Shown: piece by piece, positions 8,123 through 15,610 of the stretch
Numbering within the stretch: the stretch's first letter is position 1
Layout of the letters: each line of letters starts with the position of its first letter
DNA from: Cephalothrix spiralis
Taxonomy: Eukaryota > Nemertea > Palaeonemertea > Archinemertea > Cephalotrichidae
DNA length: 16,381 bases
Assembly: GCA_032353305.1 (NCBI GenBank)
Contig: JAUCNG010408915.1
Location: 1 to 16,381, forward strand
Reading direction: 5' to 3'
Notes under the pieces: model-generated
Told to the model about the DNA's origin: nothing
Databases searched by the model: none
The model's input: only the letters and a program-made list of their open reading frames with translations
Made by a program: the position numbers and the translations under genes

Positions 8123-11100
8123 CTAGAAAAAGAAAAAATTCAAGTCAAGCTATTTCAAGAAAACTATGTGTTATACAGTGTGAGCCAATATTATGGAAAA
8201 CAGCCAGATGACGTCATATTGTGACTTATTTATATGAATATTTTAATAGGTGCAACATGGTCTTCTCTCACGAATAAAATTTTTTTGGTTCAGATCATTT
8301 CATAAATATAAATACTAAGGGAACTATGATGATTTCAATCACTCTATTGTAGCTCAATTGTTGTTAGTCAGATTCGTACTAATTTATTTTATTTGAAAGA
8401 CAAGGCCATTATCTCTCTATTGTTCACTATCACAATATGACGTCATCTGGCTGTTTTCCATAATATTGGGACACCCTGTATGTGACTGAAGAATCATAAT
8501 TTTCATAGTGTATCGAAAATAAAAAAGCTAATTTCTGAATTTTTTTTTGGAAAGTTTTGTTTAGAAACCTAAGTTTTCTGCTATTATCGAAAAACATAAC
8601 AACTGTTGTTGAAGAATCGATATCTATTACGTTACATTCCATACCTGAGTATGACGGTGAAGGACTATTACATGTACATAAGTACTAACACGGAGCCAAG
8701 TCTTGCAAAGTATAGGTCTATTTACAATCATATAAATGTTCAACAACAGCTAGTTCATGGGAATATCAAAACGTAAAAGCAAACTAAAAGGTTTCATTAA
8801 GCTTCTCATACGATTTATGTACTAGTCACAAAAATGCACCGCAGGGAGGTTGGGTGGCGGTAAGTGTATAAAAAGCGCTCGATAAATAGCGCTAGCGCCT
8901 TGATCGCTCAAAACGGAATTATGCACTTTGGGGATGCGCTAAGTATACCGCCTTAATAGCGTATTTGTCACAAAAAGGCTGTTCGGTATTTTGTGATGGT
9001 TTCTTTCTTGAAGCCGCAACTGTGGCATGAAAAAAACAAGTTCCCTGGACAGTTATTTACCATGCACGTTGGCTGCCAAGTTTGATGGCTTAAAAGAGGG
9101 TCTAGATGAGGGGTTATTGATCCCGCTCCCGTTCGGAAACAAAAGCATGTCCCGTCCCGTTAGTCTTTATTCCGATCCCGTTCGGAAATATCCCGTTTAA
9201 TCATTTATTTATGTTCTCTTGTATGAAATCCGGTTCCCGCTCCCGTTTGTTGGATTTGCCCGTTTCCCGCTCCTGTTTCAGTCCCGATTCCCGCTTCCGT
9301 TAACCCCCATTTGTTGGTTTTTCCCCCATTTCCTGCTCCCGTTTCATTCCACTCGGGGGCGGATCTGGTCGGTAGACTTTACCGCGTTCAGTGCCGCAAA
9401 AAATTGCACGTTCAGTATAGCCGGAGGCCGAGGCGAGCGCCAGCTGCCGCGTTCCGGTAGCATCGTCAGGAGCGAATTTCCACTTTCCGATTCATTTTCC
9501 GATTCCCGACTCCGTTAACCCCTTTTTCGTATTTCGTTTTCCCGTCCCGTTTGTCACAATCTTGCAAATATCCCGCTTCCGTTCGGTCATATTCCGCTTT
9601 TCCCGTTCGACCCCATGGGTCTAGTCTACTTAAGAAGACGATATTGGTCAGGTAACCAGTCTACAGGCCAACTGACCGTTAGAATGTAGAACGAAGGTTC
9701 GGAATTCTAAAATCTTCTTAAGCATATTAGACCCCATCTAGACCCCTTAAAAATTGCCTATTGATCATGGTTAAGGTCTTACCTGCAAGCGGAGGACCAG
9801 CAAAGCTTGCTATCCCGTCACTGACAAGAAGTAATCCATATGCACTCGTCATTCGATCCATCCCAAATAGCTCACATACAACCACTGGACTAGCAGCTGA
9901 CATTAACCCGTACATTAATCCAAAGAGAGCCGAAAGGAAGATCATAACTGTATAATCCTTTACTAATTCCATGGCAACGATAGGAACGCATATCAAGAAT
10001 ATAAGTACCGATAAAAACAATACTCTATCACATTTTTTATGACTAGCCGCAGCCGAGAAAGCAACACGTCCAAAAGCACTGAAAACACCAGCAATAGAGA
10101 GCAGATAGGTACCACCAGTCCCAATACCTTTATTTAGGCACTGATCAGGGAGAATAATCCATTGAACCATGCTTGAAGTTACCCATAGCATTTCTCCAAG
10201 GAAAAACAGTACAAAAGTCTTTTCTTTCAATAACCCTAAGTCGATTAACTTCGTTTTTGCTGTGGTTCCTTGTTTTTTATGTATCGGCAAAGGCCGCAAA
10301 AATGCGCCAGCGACAACTCCGTTTAAACATATGCCGCTTAGGATAATGAGACAGCCACGCCAACCAAACATGTGAAGGAGATGTTCAATAATAATAGGGA
10401 AAATCAGAGATCCGACACCGGCACCTGAGACAGCAAGGCCGACAGCAACCGATCGCCAGCGATCGAAGTACATGCTCACAACAACAATGCAAGGACTGAA
10501 GAAGATGCTCATTCCTATACCTGAAAAATTTGAGAAAATTGCATCATTATTGGACCTATACTGCTGACACGAATAGTCGTGTAATAAGATCTGTTAACGC
10601 CACCGTCTGCTCGTGCTTAAACTGTTAGACCGATTGAATGTTGTTTGGGATGTATCTAAAACACTTATAATTCTGGTATGATTAGATCGATTATTATTTA
10701 GATAGCACAACACTTTTAAAAAATGAATTGAAGAATTATTAAGATAGTTAACGATTACTCTTAATTTTCCGTCGCAACCTCCTCAAATTTAGTAAAGAAT
10801 CAGTAAACCATAGACTTGGTGCCTGATCCTATGGTACTATATTAATCGTACTAAAGAATTATATTCTGGAAACTAAAACGTTTTAAATGATTTTATAAAA
10901 CCAAGACGCCATCGCCATTTTGGGGTCTTATATAAGTCATTTGGACCTGGCCAAGACAAGTAGTGATGCTTGAAGTAATTGTAAGGTCTTATAATCGAGG
11001 GGCAAGCTTTAGGGAATTTTCACCTTTCACCAGCCCTGCTCTTGCTTAGATACTACAAGCAAAAGAAAAGGGTCGTATCTAATTGAATCATAATTAGTAT

Positions 11101-11719
11101 GAACCATATTCATGAAAGACATAAAAGGTTTTGGCAATGGCGCGCAGGTCTAATAAAAAGGTGCCGTTTTTAAGATATTTTACTTACCAGTTAGGATACC
11201 AAGGGTCCAATACAGCGTGAACAAACTCGTTGCAAATGCACTAGCCAATAATCCAAGTGAGAGTACAAGTCCTCCTATAATCACAGTAAATCGGTGGGTT
11301 ATTTGATTTGACAGAATTGAAGCAATGGGCCCGCTAAAGAACATAAAGCCACAGAATATAGAACCAACCATGGCCGACTCTGCTTTTGATTTGTTAAACT
11401 CTTTTTTAAACACAAGGAAGAAGACTCCGGTTGAATACAAGATGCCTCCTGCCACTACATTTGATAGGAAAGTGCAAGCAACAACAACCCATCCCCAGCC
11501 CCCGTCTGGAGCCTTCGAAATGTTTTCTCTGTCATATTCAATAACTCCTATTTGGCCCATAGACATACATGATCCAATGTCAAGATGGTCCGTTCTGTCT
11601 GGTTCTTTTGAATAAACTGGATCAGGAACGCGAAGGACATTTGAGTCGTAGATTGCAAGTCCTTCTTCTTCCATGATGTTTCGAGGACAGTAGTCCTCAT
11701 CGTAATCCGTTATTGTCAT
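7932..11719 (-). CDS. SLC16/monocarboxylate transporter-like protein (3 coding exons, spliced)
   Basis: Joining 11719..11188, 10520..9783 and 8122..7932 gives 1461 nt, encoding 486 residues plus TGA, within the usual 430-560 aa of SLC16 proteins. A 70-residue acidic cytoplasmic N-tail leads to the family signature PDGGWGW (71-77) at helix 1. The second MCT block, YFDRWRSVAVGLAVSG, runs from 195 to 210 after helix 4. Twelve hydrophobic helices lie near 75-101, 116-138, 144-166, 168-192, 202-225, 231-252, 278-300, 310-334, 344-362, 367-396, 402-425 and 432-456; the 6/7 loop is short (about 253-277) and the C-tail is cytosolic. Family role: plasma-membrane transport of monocarboxylates or other small organic solutes. 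Alignment by eye puts Tyr95 where MCT1 has its helix-1 lysine and Ser325 at the helix-8 aspartate; Arg329 is kept. This suggests an orphan-type MCT (such as SLC16A9/12/13/14) rather than a lactate/H+ symporter. The substrate cannot be read from sequence. Both introns are phase 1 and rejoin conserved blocks without a gap. The start is the first ATG of the first coding exon; an in-frame upstream exon is possible. Confidence 0.93.
8176..8478. mobile_element. 303-bp mariner-like MITE with 49-bp inverted repeats, each carrying a CRE
   Basis: The terminal inverted repeats 8176..8224 and 8430..8478 differ at three positions only. Ends read CAGTGTGAGCCAATATTATG and CAGGGTGTCCCAATATTATG. TA flanks both sides (8174..8175 and 8479..8480), as for Tc1/mariner targets. 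Each arm contains the full CRE palindrome TGACGTCA (8209..8216 and 8438..8445). The interior is AT-rich and non-coding. It lies inside intron 2 of the SLC16-like gene, close to the terminal exon. Confidence 0.8.
8825..8976. repeat. AGCGC-rich patch between 10-bp direct repeats
   Basis: GTCACAAAAA occurs at 8825..8834 and 8967..8976. Between them, GGCGGTA and TACCGCC are inverted, and there is a perfect palindrome GCGCTAGCGC (8889..8898). This could be a small inserted element with a target duplication, but the structure is not clean. Confidence 0.4.
9121..9612. repeat. Degenerate TCCCG(T/C)T-rich simple repeat, about 490 bp
   Basis: Words such as TCCCGTTCGG, TTCCCGCTCCCGTTT and GATTCCCGCTTCCG recur irregularly, giving a strong C+T bias on the plus strand, interrupted at about 9350-9470. 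The plus-strand ORF 9219..9518 (RFPLPF-type repeats) is translation of this repeat. I do not regard it as a gene. Confidence 0.7.
9617..9734. mobile_element. 118-bp hairpin element with GGGTCTA ends
   Basis: The terminal inverted repeats 9617..9638 and 9713..9734 match at 19 of 22 positions (GGGTCTA at the ends, CTTAAGAAGA inside). ACCCCAT precedes the left end and overlaps the right one. A wider inverted pair, GGGTCTAGATG at 9098..9108 and 9735..9745, brackets both this element and the TCCCG repeat. It ends about 50 bases before the intron-2 donor. Confidence 0.5.
9783..10520 (-). CDS. SLC16-like gene, central coding exon (residues 178-424)
   Basis: The acceptor AATTTTTCAG ends at 10521 and the exon begins GT-ATA-GGA-ATG, completing Gly178 and continuing helix 4 (IGMSIFF). 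It carries helices 4-11 and both cytosolic MCT blocks. It ends CTTGCAG|GTAAGA at 9783, with one base of the Gly424 codon (phase 1). Helix 8 has the GR motif at 328-329. If this intron were retained, translation would run 17 more codons to a TAA at 9729..9727 and lose helix 12. Confidence 0.93.
10521..11187 (-). other. Intron 1 of the SLC16-like gene
   Basis: A 667-base GTAAGT...TTTTTCAG intron, phase 1, inside the helix-4 codons. It is AT-rich, and I see no repeat element or other gene in it. Confidence 0.85.
11188..11719 (-). CDS. SLC16-like gene, first confident coding exon (residues 1-178)
   Basis: The exon runs from ATG at 11719 to the donor CTG|GTAAGT (last exon base 11188), leaving one base of the Gly178 codon (phase 1). 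It encodes the acidic N-tail, the DGGWGW signature (72-77), helices 1-3 and the first part of helix 4 (ending TLGILTG). The ATG is preceded by TTTTTCAG|AATC, so the bases before it look like a splice acceptor. Transcription therefore probably begins in an upstream exon rather than directly here. Confidence 0.92.
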
Positions 11720-12028
11720 GATTCTGAAAAAGTTACAAAACTACTTGAAAATAAAGATGTTAAGATAAATTTACATGAAATTGGGTTTATAAGCAAATAT
11801 ATGATAATATTGGAATCCAATCAGAAGATACGATTACAAAGACCATGTATTTTAGCAAGAGGATAGAATCTAAAATTTGCACTGCACGTATAACAAAAAG
11901 TCAGATTGCGGCAGGCACGAAATCAGCCATCTTGTCCCCAAGAGTTTAAGCGGTATAAATTAAGCGGTATATAATAGAATCTAGACTGAATTGGATTCCA
12001 GTAATATCATAGGCATTGGAAAACTCAC

Positions 12029-12090
12029 CTTTTTACATCGGTATGGCACTTCATCTTTAAAATGTAGTTATAGTTAAGCGGCATTTTCAT
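12029..12090 (-). CDS. Candidate upstream first exon adding an in-frame N-terminal extension
   Basis: A strong donor, AAAAAG|GTGAGT, ends at 12029. Splicing it to the acceptor CAG|AATCATG (exon start 11723) removes a 305-base intron. The frame is then open from ATG at 12090 (also ATGs at 12084 and 12054) through AGA-ATC into the assigned ATG at 11719, adding 22 residues that begin MKMPLNYNYI. The frame stays open upstream of 12090 for nine more codons, then a TAA. A TATAAAA box lies about 40 bases before the ATG. This exon could be coding or purely 5' untranslated. The frame match alone has a one-in-three chance of being accidental. Confidence 0.33.
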
Positions 12091-12129
12091 GCTTTGACAT
12101 GCAAAGCCCCGAGCATATTATTCATGTGG

Positions 12130-12156
12130 TTTTATAAAAGCAAAATATATGCAAAT
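12130..12156 (-). promoter_or_regulatory. Candidate core promoter: octamer plus TATA box
   Basis: On the minus strand, ATTTGCAT (12156..12149), a perfect octamer (POU-protein) consensus, is followed 12 bases later by TATAAAA (12136..12130). A start about 30 bases on would fall near 12105, just before the candidate first exon of the SLC16-like gene. The spacing and order are promoter-like, but AT-rich DNA makes TATA matches common. Confidence 0.3.
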
Positions 12157-12250
12157 CCGCGTCTCCATTATATTCAGATCAATCGACATTATTTAAATGC
12201 TCTTGAGAAACAATTAAATTTAAAAAGACTTACTGGCATTTAGTTTGTAC

Positions 12251-12285
12251 AGCTGAAGAAGGTCTCAAGAAGACCGAAAGCTTTT
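12251..12285 (+). repeat. Possible retroelement 3'-tail motif (GAAGAAG…GACCGAAA)
   Basis: GCTGAAGAAGGTCTCAAGAA followed by GACCGAAAGC forms a small stem (GGTCT/AGACC). It resembles the GAAGAAG-stem-CGAAA tails that follow some Penelope-like and other retroelement coding regions. No such coding sequence is present here, so this would be a tail fragment only. Confidence 0.25.
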
Positions 12286-12402
12286 GCAAAATTGGTGTTG
12301 TTTTATATTACTTTTGTTGCCTGTGGATTTTTTAACTACTATATATGTAATACTACGTTTGATTTTATTTAGTAAAATAATTTGGTTGGCAGCCATTATT
12401 CA

Positions 12403-12420
12403 TGACGTAATCTGACGTAA
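12403..12420. promoter_or_regulatory. Tandem pair of CRE-like TGACGTAA sites
   Basis: TGACGTAA occurs at 12403..12410 and again at 12413..12420, on one face of the helix (10-bp period). It matches bZIP (CREB/ATF-type) half-site variants. The pair lies about 270 bases upstream of the candidate TATA box of the SLC16-like gene. A regulatory role is inference from motif and position only. Confidence 0.25.
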
Positions 12421-12554
12421 TCTCTGGTTTTTTCTTCGTGGAAACATGTTTATATTGCCATGTATTACACACAATTGGACGGAAAAATTGGCGAGGGCAA
12501 AATTGGTATATTTGCTCCCCCCCAACGGTTTTGCATACATCCCTTGGGGATTTT

Positions 12555-12639
12555 TTGCAAGAAATCCACAATAACAAGAAAAATTAATTTAAAATCCTTT
12601 AATACATTGATTATTCTTGTTATTGTGGATTTCTTGCAA
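12555..12639. repeat. Perfect 26-bp inverted repeat inside the composite element
   Basis: 12555..12580 (TTGCAAGAAATCCACAATAA...) is exactly reversed at 12614..12639, with a 33-base spacer. Confidence 0.85.
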
Positions 12640-12770
12640 ATATCATTTAAACACGGACATTGTGTTCATTACTCTACAATCCCTTGGGGAGTTTAGATTT
12701 GTGGGTGGAGGCAAAAAACATGAAAATAATGGAAAATCCTCAAAATTAAAAATCACGTTTTTGCCCTCAC

Positions 12771-12830
12771 CTATCCTGGTACCCTTGGATCAAGTTAGAC
12801 TGGGAACTTGATCCAAGGGTACCAGGATAG
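12771..12830. repeat. Second perfect 26-bp inverted repeat inside the composite element
   Basis: 12771..12796 (CTATCCTGGTACCCTTGGAT...) is exactly reversed at 12805..12830, with an 8-base loop. Weaker pairing continues outward (GGGGAGTTTAGATT near 12687 with AATCTAAACCCCC near 12844). Confidence 0.85.
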
Positions 12831-12936
12831 CCACACAGGGCAACAATCTAAACCCCCGAGGATCAGCATTTTCCAAGACCTTTCCAGAAATATATAGTTT
12901 GTGAGGGTCAACAACCCGCCAATATGAAATACCGTT

Positions 12937-12951
12937 GGGGGGGGGGGGGGG
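12937..12951. repeat. 15-G homopolymer
   Basis: An uninterrupted run of 15 G in the right inverted repeat of the composite element; the left copy has 7 C (12517..12523). The length is probably variable and prone to sequencing error. Confidence 0.8.
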
Positions 12952-13052
12952 CAAAATTGTTCCAATTTTGCCCTCGCCAATTTTTCCGTCCAATTGTGTA
13001 GTAAGATAGTTTTGCAGTTAAGTATATAATTCTTAGCAGAAGTAGCTTCGCG

Positions 13053-13064
13053 GCGGCCATCTTG
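13053..13064. promoter_or_regulatory. YY1-like word GCGGCCATCTTG
   Basis: The sequence resembles the YY1 consensus (GCCGCCATCTTG). On the minus strand the same bases hold an ATG in good context (CCAAGATGG, ATG at 13060) that opens a short frame running into the composite element. No gene evidence supports this ATG. Confidence 0.2.
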
Positions 13065-13257
13065 GCCGAAGACGAAGATTAACTGTGTATGAGACTAACA
13101 CGGCTTTATGAGCTGTTTTTATCTGTTTATCTAAATATGATGTCGTCAAACTCAATCCTTTATACTGCACTAAAGAGTGGACATTTTTTTTAACCTATCG
13201 CCCTATCGTATCTAAAACAAGTTTATAAAGCTGTTATTTGTTCCATCCCTCGCGCTC

Positions 13258-13533
13258 GGCTGGGCAAAAATATTGATGCCCGGTAACATTTTCGTTCGGG
13301 TATTCGCGAGGATGATGGCCAAAAAAACCGAATGAATTTTGCCTTGCATCCCCACTCATGCATAATATGTCAAACTGGCACGGCGCCGCCCCAATATTTA
13401 CGGCTAAGCGATGAACTAAAAAAGACTAATCCCGTCATTATATTGTAACTCGGCTCGTGAAGCCGAATAAAATGCTCGGGAACCCGATTTACCACTGCTC
13501 GGGTATCCACGCGATTACTATTTGTGCCCAGCC
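13258..13533. repeat. GC-rich patch bounded by a short inverted repeat
   Basis: GGCTGGGCAAAAATA (13258) is matched in reverse by GGCTGGGCACAAATA (13533). Between the arms are several CTCGGG/CCCGA words (CGGCTCGTGAAGCCG, GCTCGGGAACCCGA) and CCTCGCG...CGCGAGG. It is GC-richer than its surroundings and could be another small foldback element. Confidence 0.4.
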
Positions 13534-13728
13534 ATGCTTAATAATTTGACAATGATTCTGGCTGTTACAATTAAAAGAATGATGTAAAGTTCAAATGCTC
13601 GATTCATTGGAAATACGTTGTATTTAATAACTTAAATAATTAATTATAATACAAAATATAAAACATTAATAAATAAAAACACGAATTTTAAGTATCTGAT
13701 ACATTTGAATCATAATTGAATACGATAC

Positions 13729-14340
13729 CACAGGCACATTCCACGGTAGGGGGGTCCTTTACGAAGTAAGGGAAGGTAGGAAAGCCCCATTTAAGGCATT
13801 GATCACTCTCGTGTCTCCTGTTTGAACCCCCTCTGATCATGCTTTTTTTCTAACTCATTTTTGAGGCAGAAATAAGGCTGTCAGCAGCAAAATTGAACTC
13901 TCTAGATAATCTAGAGAATTTATTTTCTTCATAAAATCATATACCGATAAATGATTACCTTATTTATTACATTTTCCCCCATGAAACTTCTAAGTTATAG
14001 TTCCTTTTTGCATTCATTTGAATAACAGAAAGTACCCAGAATGCAATTCAAAACATTGCATTCTGGGTACTTTCAGGTACTTCCTGTTATTCAAATGAAT
14101 GTAAAAAGGAACTAACTTAGAAGTTTGATGGGGGGATGTAATAAATCAGGTAATCAGTTTTGTGATTTAATGAAGAAAATAAATTCTTTAGACTATCTAG
14201 AGAGTTCAATTTTGCTGCTGACAGTCTTATTTCTGCCTTAAAAGTGAGCATGATCAAAAGAGGGGGGGGGGGGCTTAAATGGGGCTTGCCTTCCTTCCCT
14301 TACTTCGTAAGGAACCTTCCTACCGTGGAATGTGCATGTG
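13729..14340. mobile_element. 612-bp near-complete foldback (giant hairpin)
   Basis: Almost the whole element is two arms of about 300 bp around a 7-base loop (TCAAAAC at 14058..14064). The inner 20 bases pair exactly (GAAAGTACCCAGAATGCAAT and its complement). The outer ends pair through CCACGGTAGG/CCTACCGTGG to CACAGGCACATT/AATGTGCATGTG. The arms differ by substitutions, small indels and homopolymer length (a 12-G run at 14262..14273). No ORF or transposase is present. ATACC flanks or overlaps both ends (13725..13729 and 14345..14349), but a clean target duplication is not proven. Confidence 0.85.
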
Positions 14341-14589
14341 ATTTATACCGGTAAGGAATTTCAAATAATACATTATACCATTGGTCATTTTATTTCATTT
14401 AACCTCCACCCGAACGAGATCATATGACTTATATAAATCAACCGTAAACATGTACAAATCATATACAGAAAATTGTACATGTATATACAAGTGGATAACC
14501 TCAGCTAACTTCATTACATATTCACTTTGATATTCATGATTTAACAACCATGAACCCGAGAAAGACTCAAAATAACAGGGCGTTCTAAT

Positions 14590-14744
14590 GTTAACATCGT
14601 CATAGAAAATAACAGTTTCTTCGTATTCTCTAGCCTGTACACTATAGAATACTTGGCAATGGAAAACAGTTGTGCAACTTATAATTACTGATATTTGAAA
14701 ATTATGTTAACATCGTCAATCAATAATAAACTGACGATGTTAAC
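14590..14744. repeat. Three copies of GTTAACATCGTCA, two direct and one inverted
   Basis: Exact 13-mers lie at 14590..14602 and 14706..14718 (plus), with the reverse complement at 14732..14744. The last two form a hairpin with a 13-base loop. The outer pair could be the ends of a small element of about 155 bp. Confidence 0.7.
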
Positions 14745-15610
14745 GTTTTAAACTTGCTACGCAGTTTGATTATATAAAGCATAAAGTATGTATTTCCGGA
14801 GATATTTAAGGATCTTTAAAGGAGAAAGAATGATCAAGAATGTGAAAAAAACTGCAATTTTCTGTGACGATATATATACAAAGAGAATTTCAAACAACAT
14901 AGAAAAAAAAATGTAGTTTCAAACAAAAAATGTTGAAGATTCTATCCATGCAGATATTCTATCCAAAAGCCCACTTTTGGAAAAGCTATATAAATATGTA
15001 CTAATAAATGCAATATACATTTCATGATTTTAAAGGGCCATACATAGGGTAAAGTTGTATTTTGTCTTAAGTAACGAAATAAAAGCCTCACATGCGTTTT
15101 ACTTCTGCTACATGGTAGCTGAAGTAAATTCCACAATATGGCAGGTTATTATTCTTGGTAAAAGTTATGGAAAATTGCAAATCCTAGAACTTTTTCAAAC
15201 CAAGGTTATTGTCCGCAGTAAAGAAACCACATGTGCGTACCGGACAAAAAGTTTTATACAAAATGTATTATGATGAATTATATACAAAGTCTCACAATGA
15301 AAGACCACGCTAAGTTCTTAATATATCTTACCCCATATGATCCTTCAATCATAATACTATCACAGGCATTTTAGTATGACAATCAATAACAAATTTGAAT
15401 TAAATACATTATATATATACATAAAGCATTAATAAATAAATAATTTTCTTTTTGTTGCAGTAGACATTTCCCCTTAAAATAGAAGTGTCTTTTAAAAAAT
15501 TCAAAAAAATATGTGGTTCTTTTACATGAATAGTAAAATAATCACATTTGGAATTTGAGCTATAATGACAACCTTTAAGTTACTGATTATTTAAGGATTT
15601 TGATTTTTAA
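14745..15610. other. Non-coding, AT-rich
   Basis: No gene is recognised. On the plus strand, TTTTCTTTTTGTTGCAG ending at 15460 resembles a splice acceptor, but the bases after it start with TAG and no exon can be supported. Confidence 0.5.

Larger units (their letters stand above)
8123..9782 (-). other. Intron 2 of the SLC16-like gene, repeat-rich
   Basis: A 1660-base GTAAGA...CTTTTTCTAG intron, phase 1. It holds a mariner-like MITE (8176..8478), an AGCGC-rich patch between direct repeats (8825..8976), a TCCCG-rich degenerate repeat (9121..9612) and a small TIR hairpin (9617..9734). No ORF in it resembles a known protein. Confidence 0.85.
12137..12467. other. Intergenic, upstream of the SLC16-like gene
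   Basis: No gene is seen. The stretch contains the octamer, the GAAGAAG tail-like motif and the CRE-like pair listed separately. A further donor-like CCA|GTAAGT on the minus strand lies near 12231. Confidence 0.45.
12468..13001. mobile_element. 534-bp TA-flanked composite palindromic element
   Basis: The ends CACACAATTGGACGG (12468) and, reversed, CTACACAATTGGACGG (13001) start inverted repeats of about 60 bp. These continue through AAAAATTGGCGAGGGCAAAA to a C/G homopolymer and AACGG. TA flanks both sides (12466..12467 and 13002..13003), as for Tc1/mariner-type insertions. The interior contains two perfect 26-bp hairpins and a 15-G run. The two ATGGACGG/IGEGKIG-type ORFs read inward from each end are mirror images of the TIR and not genes. 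No transposase is present. Confidence 0.75.

Noticed and set aside
9219-9518. 99-codon plus-strand ORF with RFPLPF repeats
   Set aside because: It is a translation of the TCCCG-rich repeat, lies in an intron of the transporter and has no known domain.
9727-9782. 17-codon continuation of the central exon past its donor
   Set aside because: GCAG|GTAAGA is a good donor, and splicing to 8122 restores the conserved helix 11/12 junction; the continuation is intron sequence.
9761-10375. Plus-strand ORFs over the transporter's central exon
   Set aside because: They are antisense shadows of the SLC16 coding sequence, with no independent motif.
12365-12993. Several ORFs of 61-78 codons with DGKIGEGKIG-type starts on both strands
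   Set aside because: They are mirror readings of the inverted ends and homopolymers of the composite element.
13000-13060. ATG in good context (CCAAGATGG) on the minus strand
   Set aside because: The frame runs straight into the composite element and yields TIR-derived residues, with no donor or homology.
15444-15460. Splice-acceptor-like TTTTCTTTTTGTTGCAG on the plus strand
   Set aside because: The following sequence has immediate stops and no exon-like content; pyrimidine runs are expected by chance in AT-rich DNA.
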